NCBI GenBank assembly: GCA_016793585.1
Contig: JAEUJR010001188.1
Span: 1-13,361 of the forward strand
Direction: 5' to 3'
DNA from: Archangium sp.
Lineage (GTDB): Bacteria > Myxococcota > Myxococcia > Myxococcales > Myxococcaceae
Length of the DNA stretch: 13,361 nucleotides
Of this stretch, positions 1 to 9,313 are shown piece by piece; within the stretch, counting starts at the first letter, position 1, and each line of letters begins with the position of its first letter. Below the pieces are notes generated by a model. It saw nothing but the letters and a program-made list of their open reading frames with translations, searched no databases and was not told where the DNA came from. A program made the position numbers and the translations under genes.

Positions 1-2083
1 CTCCGACTGGATTCTGGAGAAGTCGGCGACGGTGCCGAAGAGGCCGCCGATCTCCATCAGCAGACGCACGCGGTTCTCACGCAGCGCCTTGTCTTCGGCC
101 ATCACCATCACCTTGTCGAAGAACGTGTCGACGAAGGGCCCCAGCGGAACGACCTTCGCGAGCGCGCCGGCGTAGTCGTCGGCCTTGATGGCAGCGTGAA
201 CGGCGTCACGCACCTTCGAGACCTCGGCGTTGAGCACCTTCTCTGCGTCGTCGGTCAGCTTCGAGGCGTCGACCGGAGCCCTGGTCACGTCTTTCGCCTG
301 CTTCTCGACGATGTTGCCCACCCGCTTGAACGTCGCGGCGAGCTTCGAGAAGTCGGGGCGCGAGACGTACGCCGACAACGCCGTCAGCCGCTGATGGGTG
401 GCGACGAGATCGTCGATACCCGCAGCGACGACGGCTTCGATGATGTCTGCGCGGTGCTGCTCCCCCCAGAGCGGGCGCAGCCGGTCCTGGATGAACTCGA
501 GCACCTGCGCCTTCACGGGCGGGTTGGCCGGCTTCGCCTTGGAGTTGGCGAGCACGGGCCCGAGCAGCTCGAGCGCCGCGTCGAGCGCAGCCGAGAGCGA
601 GAACCGATAGCCCTTGCCAGTGATCAGGTTGATGACCGCAATCGCCGCGCGGCGCAGAGCGAACTCGTCCTTCGCTCCCGTGGGGCGCTTGCCAATGGCG
701 AAGAGACCGACGAGCGAGTCGAGGCGATCAGCGAGACCGATCAGCGCTCCCGCGTCTTGCGTGGGCAGCGAGTCGTTGGCGCCGCGAGGCAGGTAGTGCT
801 CGAAGATCGCGATCGCGACCTCCTTCGGCTCACCACCATGGAGGGCATACTCGCGTCCCATCACGCCCTGCAGCTCGGGGAACTCGCCGACCATGCCGGT
901 CTCGAGGTCGCACTTCACGAGTGAGGCCGCGCGCTCGATGGTCGCGCGCTGAGCACCCTTCCCTGCCAGGTCGGCCAACTTCATCGCGAGCGCACGAATG
1001 CGATCGGTCTTCTCGGCCATGCTGCCCAGCCCCTGCACCCAGTTGCGGCGGGCGAGCTTGGGCAGGCGGTCCTGCAGCGGAACCTTCCGGTCTTCGTCGA
1101 AGAAGAAGCGGCCGTCGGTGAGGCGCGCGCGCAACACGCGCTCGTAGCCCTTCACGGACAAGGCTTCGCTCTTCACGGGCGTGTTCGACACGGCGATGAA
1201 ACGGGGCAGCAGCTTCCCGCTTGCATCGGTGAGCGAGAAATATCGCTGGTGGCTCTTCATCTCCTGAATGAGCACCTCGGGCGGCAGATCGAGGTGACGC
1301 TCCTCGAACGTTCCGACGACGGGGTTGGGCAGCTCGACGAGGTTGAGCACCTGATCGACCAGCCCGTCATCGGCGATGAGCGTGCCGTTCGCCTTCTTCG
1401 CGGCCGCAGCCAGGCGCTCGACCAGCATCGCGCGGCGCTTGCCGAGGTCGGCGATGACGTGCGCCTTCTCGAGCGCAGCCTCGTAGTCCGACGGTTTGGC
1501 GATCGTGATCCAGCCGGGCGCGAGGAAGCGATGACCACGCGTCTCACGGCCGCTCTTCACGTCGGAGAAGATCACCGGCACCACTTCGCTGCCGAACAAC
1601 GCCACGATCCACTGCAGGGGGCGGCCGAACGCAGCCTCGACGTCGCCCCAGCGCATCGACTTCGGGAACGGCAGCTTCTTGACGCACGCCCCGAGCACTT
1701 CGGGCAGCAGCTCGATGACGCGACGGCCCTTCTCTTCGACGTCGGCCGCCAGGTATTCGCCCTTCGGCGTCGTCACCCGCTTGAGCTTGTCGACGGGCAG
1801 CTTCACCGACTCTGCGAACTTCGTCGCAGGCACCTTCGGCGTGCCGTCGGCCTCGAAGGCCGCCTTCACCGACGGGCCCTGCACTTCCTTCACGACGTCT
1901 TCGGTCTTCTCGGACAAGCCCTCGACGAGCAGCGCGAGGCGGCGCGGCGTGCCGTACGTCTTGATGGCGCCGTGGTTGATGCGCGCGGCTTTGCAGCCCT
2001 CGACGAAGAGCTTCTCGAGATCGTTCAGCACGGGCACGACGAACCGTGCGGGCAGCTCCTCGGAGCCGAGTTCGAACAACAGC

Positions 2084-2091
<8 letters not shown>
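1..2091 (-). CDS. glyS: Glycyl-tRNA synthetase beta subunit (partial at the left edge)
   Basis: Beta chain of the bacterial alpha2/beta2 glycyl-tRNA synthetase, which charges tRNA-Gly with glycine in the cytoplasm; the beta chain mainly supplies tRNA recognition. The reading frame is open for 697 codons from a GTG to the window edge. It begins [17 protein letters not shown], the hallmark GlyS N-terminus, and has the family motif KSHQRYFSL near residue 280. The last visible residues, [20 protein letters not shown], match the usual GlyS end, so probably only a few codons are missing. The GTG start is supported by the position of the family N-terminus and by an AAGGAGG ribosome site 6 nt upstream. 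Its start overlaps the end of glyQ by 8 bp, so translation is likely coupled and gives balanced subunits. No internal stop or frameshift was seen. Confidence 0.97.
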
Positions 2092-3067
<976 letters not shown>

Positions 3068-3118
3068 GGCGGCGGGCACCCTACATGCGCAGGCCCGCTG
3101 GAGCGAGGAGGAACGCGC

Positions 3119-5344
3119 TCAGGGACCGAGCGGCAGCGTTCCCACGTTCACGGTCTTCTCTTCGGTTTTTCCTGCCGTGATCGTGACCGTGTACGAGCGG
3201 TTCTTCGAGTCGGAGTCGACGATGCGCAGCTCGTGAATGCCCGCTTCGATCGGCATCTTCACGAAGGGCGTCGAGCCGAGCTCGGTCTTGCCGAGGAAGA
3301 CGGAGGCCGATGACGGGTTCACCGTCTTGAGCGTGAGGTAGCCGAGCTCGTTGGCCTTCGCGCCGCGAGCGTCTTTGACGACGGTGACGCCGTCGGAGTC
3401 TGCGCCGCGACCCGGTCGCCGAACCGGCGTCGACTTCTTGCGCTCTTCCTTCTCTTTGAGCGCGTCTTTCAGATCGTTGATCTGCTTCTGAAGGTCTTCG
3501 ATCTTCTTCGCGTTCTTCTCGGTGTTCTGCTTGCCCTGCCGCGCTTCGATCTTGAGCTGACGCTGCTCCTCTTCGAGGCGGTTGAGCTGCTCGATCTGCG
3601 CGGTGATCTCCTGGAGCAGCTGGAGCCGATCAGGGTCGGCGGCGGCCTCTTCGATCTCCTTCTGGCGCGCCTTCTCTTCGGCCTCCTTGCGATCCTGCTC
3701 CTCCTTCTCGATGAGCCACGCGGGCTTCGCGCCCGAGGGCGTCGTCGCGGCGAGGTCGATCTTCGACGGGCCAGTGTCGATGGGAATCGTGTCGTCTTTC
3801 GTGAGCTGCGCGAGCGGGCCCTTCGTCACGGCCCAGCCACCACCACCGAGCACCGCGAGCACGAAGACGATGCCGACGATCATCAGCGCTTTGCTGCCAC
3901 CGCCACCGGTCGGCGCGTCGGTCGCCTGCTCGGTGCCTCGCTGGCTCAGCTCTGCGGGGACCACGCCCTTCGGGTTCGACTTCGCCCGTGAGGTGGGTGG
4001 AATCGTCTCGTCGACGGCCGGGAGCCTGGCCTTCGACTTCTTCGAGCCGGCTTCCTCGTCGATGGGAATCGAGGGCAACGAGCGCCGTGACTCGCCCACT
4101 TTCGGCAGCCGCTGCGAAGACCTGGAGCGCGCGTCGACGGGCGGGAGCTTCTGGCTCGACGCGCCCTTCGTGCCCACCTTCGGCAAGCGCTGACTCGACG
4201 CGCCCGCCCTCCCGAGGCCGGGTCGGGGTGCTGGGGTCGCGACGTTCTTGATGCCGGCGCCGTTCGTCACCTTCTTGCGGCCGCCCGACGCGTTCTCCTG
4301 CTCCTCCTGGGTCAGGCCCTCGACGGCGCGCGAGAGGCTGCTGACGTCTTTCTCCTCGTTCGCCATGTCGAGGATCGATCGCGTCAACGCGATCTTGTCG
4401 TCGAACAGCTGCTTCATGAACTCGGCGACCTGCTCCTCTTCGAACATCTCGCCGCACGACTGCTCGATGGCGCGAGCGAACTCCTTGCCGGTCGAGAAGC
4501 GCCGATCACGCGACTTCTCGAGGCCCTTCAACACGACGTTCGAGAACTCCTCGGTGATGTACCCGTTGACCGACGCGGGGGGCGTGGCCTCGCCCTCGAC
4601 GATCTTGAGCATCATGGCGGCGTCGGTCGGCGCGGTGAACAGGCGCTCGCCGCAGAGCATCTCGTGCAGCATCACCGCGGTGGCGAAGAGATCAGCGCGC
4701 CCGTCGAGCTGCTCGTTCTTCACCTGCTCGGGCGCCATGTAGCCCGACGTGCCCTTCACGATGCCGACCTGCGTGCGGTTCAACCGGCCGCGCGCTTTCG
4801 CGATGCCGAAGTCGATCACCTTCACGTCGCCCGTGTAGGTGATCATCACGTTCTTCGGGCTGATGTCGCGGTGCACGACGGGCATCGCCATGCCCGTCGA
4901 GGGCTCCTGGAAGTGGTGCGCGTAGTGGAGCGCCAGCGCGGTGTCGCGAATCACGCGAGCGGCGAAGCCGACGGGAATCGGCACCTCCTTCTTCGCGGCG
5001 CGCTTCAACACCTGCTCGAGGTTCTGCCCGGCGATGAACTCCATCGCGAGGTACAGCTCGCCCGACTGCGGGTCTTCGCCGAGATCGAAGACCTGCCCGA
5101 TGTTCGCGTGACTGAACGCAGCCGTGATGCGCGCCTCGTCGAGGAACATCTTCACGAAGGCTTCGTCGCGCTTCACGTCGGGCAGAATCTGCTTCACCGC
5201 CACGAACTTCTTGAAGCCACCGGGGCCGGGCAGGAACGCGAGGTACAGCTCGGCCATGCCGCCCATCGAGAGGCGGGTGAGAATCTCGTACTTTCCGATG
5301 AGCCTTCCGCGGTCGAAGTCCGAGGAGGGTTTGGCCGAACCCAT
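3119..5344 (-). CDS. Membrane-anchored Ser/Thr protein kinase with coiled coil and PEGA-like C-terminal domain
   Basis: Hanks-type kinase of 741 residues. Kinase domain about 18-300: glycine loop SMGGMAE (26-32), VAVK lysine K51, helix-C glutamate in FLDEAR (E70), HRD 158-160 with N165, DFG 178-180, and APE 204-206. All key catalytic residues are present, so it is probably active. The catalytic loop reads HRDISPKN rather than HRDLKPEN. Residues 340-480 form a low-complexity Ser/Pro/Lys linker with a repeated SSQ(R/K)LP motif. One membrane helix follows (about 486-506), then a charged coiled coil (about 545-637). The end is a beta-rich PEGA-like domain (about 668-735, with SASVFLGKTELGSTPF). 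Topology would place the kinase in the cytoplasm and the coiled coil plus PEGA domain outside the membrane. The ATG at 5344 lacks a clear ribosome site. Substrates cannot be told from the sequence. Confidence 0.95.
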   Translation of the reverse strand: MGSAKPSSDFDRGRLIGKYEILTRLSMGGMAELYLAFLPGPGGFKKFVAVKQILPDVKRDEAFVKMFLDEARITAAFSHANIGQVFDLGEDPQSGELYLAMEFIAGQNLEQVLKRAAKKEVPIPVGFAARVIRDTALALHYAHHFQEPSTGMAMPVVHRDISPKNVMITYTGDVKVIDFGIAKARGRLNRTQVGIVKGTSGYMAPEQVKNEQLDGRADLFATAVMLHEMLCGERLFTAPTDAAMMLKIVEGEATPPASVNGYITEEFSNVVLKGLEKSRDRRFSTGKEFARAIEQSCGEMFEEEQVAEFMKQLFDDKIALTRSILDMANEEKDVSSLSRAVEGLTQEEQENASGGRKKVTNGAGIKNVATPAPRPGLGRAGASSQRLPKVGTKGASSQKLPPVDARSRSSQRLPKVGESRRSLPSIPIDEEAGSKKSKARLPAVDETIPPTSRAKSNPKGVVPAELSQRGTEQATDAPTGGGGSKALMIVGIVFVLAVLGGGGWAVTKGPLAQLTKDDTIPIDTGPSKIDLAATTPSGAKPAWLIEKEEQDRKEAEEKARQKEIEEAAADPDRLQLLQEITAQIEQLNRLEEEQRQLKIEARQGKQNTEKNAKKIEDLQKQINDLKDALKEKEERKKSTPVRRPGRGADSDGVTVVKDARGAKANELGYLTLKTVNPSSASVFLGKTELGSTPFVKMPIEAGIHELRIVDSDSKNRSYTVTITAGKTEEKTVNVGTLPLGP
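4097..4198 (-). repeat. Short SSQ(R/K)LP repeats in the kinase linker
   Basis: Codons 383-416 of the kinase encode three copies of a motif, SSQRLPKVG, SSQKLPPVD and SSQRLPKVG, spaced exactly 13 residues apart. Looser LPSI and RLPAV echoes follow to about residue 443. The segment is rich in Ser, Lys and Pro and is probably disordered. It lies between the kinase domain and the membrane helix and could hold autophosphorylation or docking sites, which is inference. Confidence 0.75.
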
Positions 5345-5380
5345 GGGAGCGGCAGGCTAGCATGCGCTTCGCGCCATGAG

Positions 5381-5401
5381 CTTCCTGCTTTCAGCAGGAA
5401 G
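5381..5401. other. Perfect hairpin between lipoprotein and kinase genes
   Basis: CTTCCTGCT, a 3-base loop, then AGCAGGAAG form a perfect 9-bp inverted repeat. It begins 15 bases after the stop codon of the upstream lipoprotein gene and lies about 36 bases before the kinase start. No T-run follows on either strand, so it is not a standard intrinsic terminator. It may act as a terminator without a U-tract, an RNA-stability hairpin or a protein-binding palindrome. Nothing else was recognised in the 72-bp gap 5345-5416. Confidence 0.6.
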
Positions 5402-5416
5402 GCGAAGGTAGGTGTC

Positions 5417-6673
5417 TCAGCGCTCTTTCCAGAACGCGTAGGGCCGGTAGGAGCGGCACGTGGAGCCTGGGCCGTACTGGCCGTCGGTGACGTTCCAGAA
5501 GCGGTAGGTTGCCGCCCCCGTCAACGTCGCGAGTTTGCCCGGCTCGGCCGAGACCGACGCATTTCCATTCGTGAGCTTCTGTTTCGAGAACACGAGCTTT
5601 CCGCACGAGGCGTCGATGCGGCACCCGACCGCGCCGGCCTCTCGGGTGACGGTGAAGGGCGCGAGCTCGGCGTCTTTGAGCACGGGCGTGACGAGCGCGG
5701 AGTCGGCGGCGAAGAGCAGCTCGTTGGTGGTGGCGTCGCGCAGGGTGACGCCGCGAGAGATGACGTTGTCGTCGTTGCGCACGGCCACGAGCACCTTCAC
5801 GTCGGCGTTGGCGGTGAGTGACGGGCCGCCGAGCCCGCCGGGCAGCTTCACGTCGACCCGGCCGCTGCCGCCGAAGTTCGAGACGGTCACCTGCAGCGTC
5901 TCTCCGGTGAACTGGGTGGCGGTGATTCTGCCCGTGCCCGTCTCGAGCACGCGGCCACCGTCGGCCTCACGGCTCTCGGCGAAGAAGCCCATCGAGGTGA
6001 AGGCGACGACGAGCTCGGGCTGCGCGGGGTAGGCGTTGGAGGGACAGCCGGCGGTGCAGCTGCCCGACAGACACAGCTCGTCTTTGCCTTTGCAGTCGGC
6101 GGTGGTGGTGCAATCGGCGCCACGCTGCGGGCTGATCTCGACGACCCCCTGCTGCGGCTGGAACTCACGCGTCACGCAGGTCTGCGCGTCGGCGGGCGGA
6201 AAAGGAGCGCCCACCCTGCCGCCATCGGTCGGCGCCTCGACGCCGTCGATCTGGTTCACGAAGCACAGCTGCAGGCGAAAGGTCTCGTCAGGTGGTGCGT
6301 TCTCGGGCACGAGACAGACGTCGTTGCAGGCGAAGCCGGCGACCTGAATGACTCCGCTCCATTGGCGGTCGGCCTGCCCATTCGGGGGCACCTGACGGAC
6401 GATTCCGGTGATCCCTGCGTCGGCGCACTGGCAACTGCGCTCGCAGATGCGATCGCAGCTCTCACACGCGCATGGCAGATCGTCGAACGAGAACCACTGG
6501 CCGTTGACGCTGCGCTGCAGGGTCAACCCGAGCTGGCCCTTCGTGTCGTTGACGAGCAACCCATCGCGCGTGGTGTTCTTGACGCGCAGGGTGACGGCCG
6601 TGGGCGTCGGCGGAGGGCAACGGCACCCGAGGAAGCTCGAGAGCAGCAGGAGTGGCGGCAGAAAAGCGCGCAT
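5417..6673 (-). CDS. Hypothetical cysteine-containing lipoprotein
   Basis: Protein of 418 residues not recognised as a named family. It starts MRAFLPPLLLLSSFLGC, a type II signal peptide with C17 as the likely lipidated residue. A proline stretch follows. There are two cysteine clusters: one at about residues 68-83 (CACESCDRICERSCQC) and one at 188-210, where CTTTADC and CLSGSCTAGC resemble short disulfide modules common in myxobacterial surface proteins. The C-terminal half is rich in Thr, Val and Gly, which suggests beta-sandwich structure. The frame stays open upstream to 6796, but the ATG at 6673 is chosen because it sits directly before the signal peptide. It is divergent from the VWA gene and precedes the kinase gene on the same strand. 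Function unknown; an outer-membrane or surface location is inferred. Confidence 0.8.
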   Translation of the reverse strand: MRAFLPPLLLLSSFLGCRCPPPTPTAVTLRVKNTTRDGLLVNDTKGQLGLTLQRSVNGQWFSFDDLPCACESCDRICERSCQCADAGITGIVRQVPPNGQADRQWSGVIQVAGFACNDVCLVPENAPPDETFRLQLCFVNQIDGVEAPTDGGRVGAPFPPADAQTCVTREFQPQQGVVEISPQRGADCTTTADCKGKDELCLSGSCTAGCPSNAYPAQPELVVAFTSMGFFAESREADGGRVLETGTGRITATQFTGETLQVTVSNFGGSGRVDVKLPGGLGGPSLTANADVKVLVAVRNDDNVISRGVTLRDATTNELLFAADSALVTPVLKDAELAPFTVTREAGAVGCRIDASCGKLVFSKQKLTNGNASVSAEPGKLATLTGAATYRFWNVTDGQYGPGSTCRSYRPYAFWKER

Positions 6674-6790
6674 CTGTGACGGCAGTGTCGTAGGCAGTCT
6701 GCCCGGCGAAGGCAAACGATTGAAGGAAACGGGGTACTTGTCCGTCATGTCCTGCCCTTGCATGAGCGTGGAGTCGTCTTTCAACGTGTG
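6674..6790. other. Divergent intergenic region between two lipoprotein genes
   Basis: This 117-bp gap separates the starts of the minus-strand lipoprotein gene and the plus-strand VWA gene, so it must carry promoters for both. It is less GC-rich than its surroundings in places, for example near 6705-6730. I looked for -35/-10 pairs on both strands and found none convincing. No strong ribosome site precedes either start. Confidence 0.5.
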
Positions 6791-7891
6791 ATGCACAGCA
6801 TGCGCCGATTTCTTTCACCTTCGCTGTGCCTTGTGTTGCTCGTCGCGACGGCGTGCGATCAGGTCGGTCGCGAGAATGGCCGGGTCAGCGCGGTGCCCGA
6901 CGTCGAGCCGCCGCGCCTCACACCGGTGGAAGTGAAGCCACCCCGCATCGACCGCTCGACGGTCGGTCGAGTGAAGGTGATCGATCCTCCGCGGGTCGAC
7001 GCGACGCAGATCGATCTCCTCAAACAGGCCGATGGCGTCGTCGACATTCTGTGGGTGATCGACGATTCGGGCTCGATGGTGAACGAGCGCCGCCGGCTCG
7101 TGAACAACTTCAATCGCTTCGTGCAGGAGCTCGTCTCGCTCCGAGTCGACTTCCAGATGGGCGTCATCTCGATCGTGTCGAACGACGGCGGGCGGTTGCG
7201 CGGCACGCCCGCGATCATCACCAACCGCACGTCGAATCCGCGCGCGGTGTTCGAGGCGAACACCACCTTCCCGGCGAGCCGCTCGCGCTGGGAGCAGGGC
7301 CTGCGCATGGCCGAGTTCGCGCTCACGCCGCCCAACACCGCGTCGCCGCCGAACCAGGGCTTCGTTCGGGCGAGCGCGGCGCTGGCCGTCATCGTCGTCA
7401 CCAACGAAGACGACTCGAGCTTCGGCACCACCGAGTACTTCGGGCGCACGTTCCGGTCGCTCAAGGGCAAGGGCAACGAGAACCTCGTTTCGTTCAGCAT
7501 CATCGGAGGCCCGGTGCCCAACGGCTGCATTCCCCCGGGAGAAGCCGGCCTGTACGGCAGCCTCGCCGAACCCAGCTTCCGCTACACCGAGGTGGCGACG
7601 CGCACGGGGGGCATCATCGGCAGCATCTGCGACGCGAGCTTCGAGCAGACGCTCATTCGCATCGCGCAGGCGCTCAACACGCTCAAGCGCGTCTTCCCGA
7701 TGACGCTCACGCCGATCGTCTCGTCGATTCGCGTCACCGTCGTCGACGGCGCCGTCTCCACCATGATTCCGCAGAACGACGTGACGGGCTGGCAGTACCG
7801 GGCCGACACGAACTCGGTCGTCTTCCTGGGCACGTACGTTCCGCCGCCTGGCTCCACCATTCGCATCGAGTACGCCTTCGCCCGCCCATGA
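6791..7891 (+). CDS. VWA-domain lipoprotein
   Basis: Secreted lipoprotein of 366 residues. The start MHSMRRFLSPSLCLVLLVATAC gives a signal peptide with lipidated C22 (ATG at 6791; a second in-frame ATG at 6800 is equally possible). A Pro/Arg/Val-rich spacer follows. A von Willebrand factor A-like domain begins near residue 82, with WVIDDSGSM carrying the MIDAS DxSxS (D91, S93, S95). Further typical strands follow, including FQMGVISIVSNDGG and ALAVIVVTNEDDSS. VWA domains bind ligands or partner proteins through a metal ion, usually Mg2+. The last ~80 residues (from about FPMTLTPIVSS) look like an added beta domain ending IRIEYAFARP. Its stop codon overlaps the start of the next gene (ATGA), so the two proteins are probably made together. 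The partner and ligand are unknown. Confidence 0.88.
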   Translation: MHSMRRFLSPSLCLVLLVATACDQVGRENGRVSAVPDVEPPRLTPVEVKPPRIDRSTVGRVKVIDPPRVDATQIDLLKQADGVVDILWVIDDSGSMVNERRRLVNNFNRFVQELVSLRVDFQMGVISIVSNDGGRLRGTPAIITNRTSNPRAVFEANTTFPASRSRWEQGLRMAEFALTPPNTASPPNQGFVRASAALAVIVVTNEDDSSFGTTEYFGRTFRSLKGKGNENLVSFSIIGGPVPNGCIPPGEAGLYGSLAEPSFRYTEVATRTGGIIGSICDASFEQTLIRIAQALNTLKRVFPMTLTPIVSSIRVTVVDGAVSTMIPQNDVTGWQYRADTNSVVFLGTYVPPPGSTIRIEYAFARP

Positions 7892-9312
7892 GCGCGCTCC
7901 GACTGACGATCTCCCTGTCGTTCGTGCTCGTGCTGGCCGCGGGCTGCTCCCGCACGGCGCTCGATGGCACGTGCCCCAACGGCTACGCGTTCGACGACGT
8001 GGCGCAGAAGTGCGTGTGCTCGACCGACGAAGGCTGCCCGACGGGCCACTCGTGCGAAGAGGGCAAGTGCATCTGCCGAAGCACCGATTGCTGCCCCGAC
8101 GGGTATGAGTACTCCGGTGACTCCGAGGCGTGCGTGTGCCGCGACTCGAAGTGCTGCCCGAAGGATCACCGCTGGCTGCCCGACGAGCGCCGCTGCATCT
8201 GCGACGCCGAGAACTGCTGCCCCGACGGGTACCGCTACGACGCGCTGGTGAAGTCATGCGTGTGCGCCGGCGATGGCTGCTGCCCCAGGGGCTTCACGTT
8301 CGACGAGCTGAAGCAGACCTGCCGCTGCGGCGCCGACAACTGCTGCCCCGAAGACTACCGGTACGATCCGATCTCGAGAGACTGCGTCTGCGCGCGAACC
8401 GACTGCTGCCCCGTGAATCACGTGTACAGCCCGAGCATCGGCGCGTGCGTCTGCACCGGCGACGTCTGTTGCCCGCCCGGCTTCCGCAAGGCGACCGACG
8501 GCTCGGAGCGCTGCGTCTGCACCTCGAACGCCTCGTGCCCGATGGGCCAGTTCTGCGACGCCGCGTCGGGTGGCTGCCGCTGCACCAGCAACGCGAACTG
8601 CCCGTCGGGCAACTTCTGCAACCCGCTCGGGTTCTGCCAGTCGTTCGCGTCGTGCACCTCGAACCTCGACTGCCCCTCGGGCACGTTCTGCGACACGACC
8701 ACGACGAAGTGCATCGCCGACGGGCCGTGCACCCTCGACGAGCACTGCGCGATGAGCAACGTGTGCAACGCGCAGACGCTCACCTGCCGCGCGGGCTGCC
8801 GCACCGACGGTGACTGCGCGCTGCCGAACGGCCCCACCACCTTCGCGCCGCGCCTGGCCTGCGTGAACGGCAACTGCCAGGCCTTCTGCCGTGACAACCA
8901 GGGCTGCCCGGCCAACGAGTTCTGCGACAAGACCAACGGGCGTTGCCTCTCGCGCATCAGCCGCAACGACTGCGCGGCCTGCGGCACGAACGGGCAGACC
9001 TGCGGGCCGGCGAACGTCGCGCGGTGTCTGTCGTTCGTGACCGAAGGCCAGACGGGCTCGTTCTGCGGAATGATCTGTCAGAACGACGACGACTGCCCCT
9101 CGGGCTTCGACTGCGGCGGCGTCATCTTCTCATGCCGAAACGGCGGCACCTGTGACGCCGTCTCGGGTCAGACGATCACGTGCAAGGGCTTCCAGGTCGA
9201 GAACGAGGAGGGCGATCAGTTCTTCTGCTCTGGCAACAACGGCCTGCCCCACGTCTACTTCCGGGCGTGCGCGCCGCGTTCGGGCTTCTGCCCCGCCACC
9301 GCGCCGCCGTGA
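7888..9312 (+). CDS. Cysteine-rich repeat lipoprotein (7 x 21-residue CxC/CCP units)
   Basis: Protein of 474 residues with 73 cysteines (about 15%). The signal peptide ends LAAGC, with lipidated C20. A CxxxxxCPxGxxC module (residues 44-56) comes first. Seven units of the form CxCx4CCP then recur every 21 residues, with CCP at 68, 89, 110, 131, 152, 173 and 194. About four CxxxxxCPxGxxC modules follow (about 211-300), then a looser cysteine-rich tail. The frequent aromatic after CCP (GYxY, YRY, GFTF) suggests small disulfide hairpins stacked in a rod; this and any granulin-like fold are inference. Metal binding cannot be excluded. Its ATG overlaps the VWA stop by 4 bp without its own clear ribosome site, so translation probably depends on the upstream gene. 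The signal peptide implies export, where disulfides can form. No named family recognised. Confidence 0.9.
   Translation: MSALRLTISLSFVLVLAAGCSRTALDGTCPNGYAFDDVAQKCVCSTDEGCPTGHSCEEGKCICRSTDCCPDGYEYSGDSEACVCRDSKCCPKDHRWLPDERRCICDAENCCPDGYRYDALVKSCVCAGDGCCPRGFTFDELKQTCRCGADNCCPEDYRYDPISRDCVCARTDCCPVNHVYSPSIGACVCTGDVCCPPGFRKATDGSERCVCTSNASCPMGQFCDAASGGCRCTSNANCPSGNFCNPLGFCQSFASCTSNLDCPSGTFCDTTTTKCIADGPCTLDEHCAMSNVCNAQTLTCRAGCRTDGDCALPNGPTTFAPRLACVNGNCQAFCRDNQGCPANEFCDKTNGRCLSRISRNDCAACGTNGQTCGPANVARCLSFVTEGQTGSFCGMICQNDDDCPSGFDCGGVIFSCRNGGTCDAVSGQTITCKGFQVENEEGDQFFCSGNNGLPHVYFRACAPRSGFCPATAPP
8068..8511 (+). repeat. Seven tandem 63-bp coding repeats
   Basis: Codons 61-208 of the cysteine-rich lipoprotein form seven units with constant spacing. 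Each has CxC, four residues, CCP, then a 12-residue loop with an aromatic near its start. Period is exactly 21 codons (63 bp) from C61 to C187; the next CxC at 209 breaks it by one residue. Loop sequences have diverged strongly while cysteine positions have not. Confidence 0.9.
8518..8787 (+). repeat. Cx5Cx5C disulfide modules
   Basis: Codons 211-300 of the same gene encode about four modules of the form C-x5-C-x5-C-x5/6-C, often with CP(S/M)GxFC in the middle. Their starts are 21, 24 and 25 residues apart (C211, C232, C256, C281). They resemble the small disulfide modules found in many myxobacterial secreted proteins and flank the stricter CC-type array. Confidence 0.75.
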
Positions 9313-9313
9313 G

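Noticed and set aside
3070..3098. Possible stem (GCGGGC/GCCCGC) just upstream of glyQ as an attenuator
   Set aside because: Only 6 bp with a long loop in GC-rich sequence; no T-box or leader features are present.
4664..5821. Plus-strand open frame of 385 codons across the kinase N-terminus
   Set aside because: Antisense shadow of the kinase domain with Arg/His/Glu-rich composition.
6826..7887. Upstream in-frame extension of the cysteine-rich protein
   Set aside because: The frame is open but runs through the VWA gene with Arg/His/Ala-rich nonsense sequence. The ATG at 7888 leads directly into a lipoprotein signal peptide.
6815..8257. Long minus-strand open frame (480 codons) opposite the VWA and cysteine-rich genes
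   Set aside because: Its translation is Arg/Ala-rich low complexity, typical of a GC-rich antisense shadow. The plus-strand frames have signal peptides, a MIDAS and cysteine repeats.
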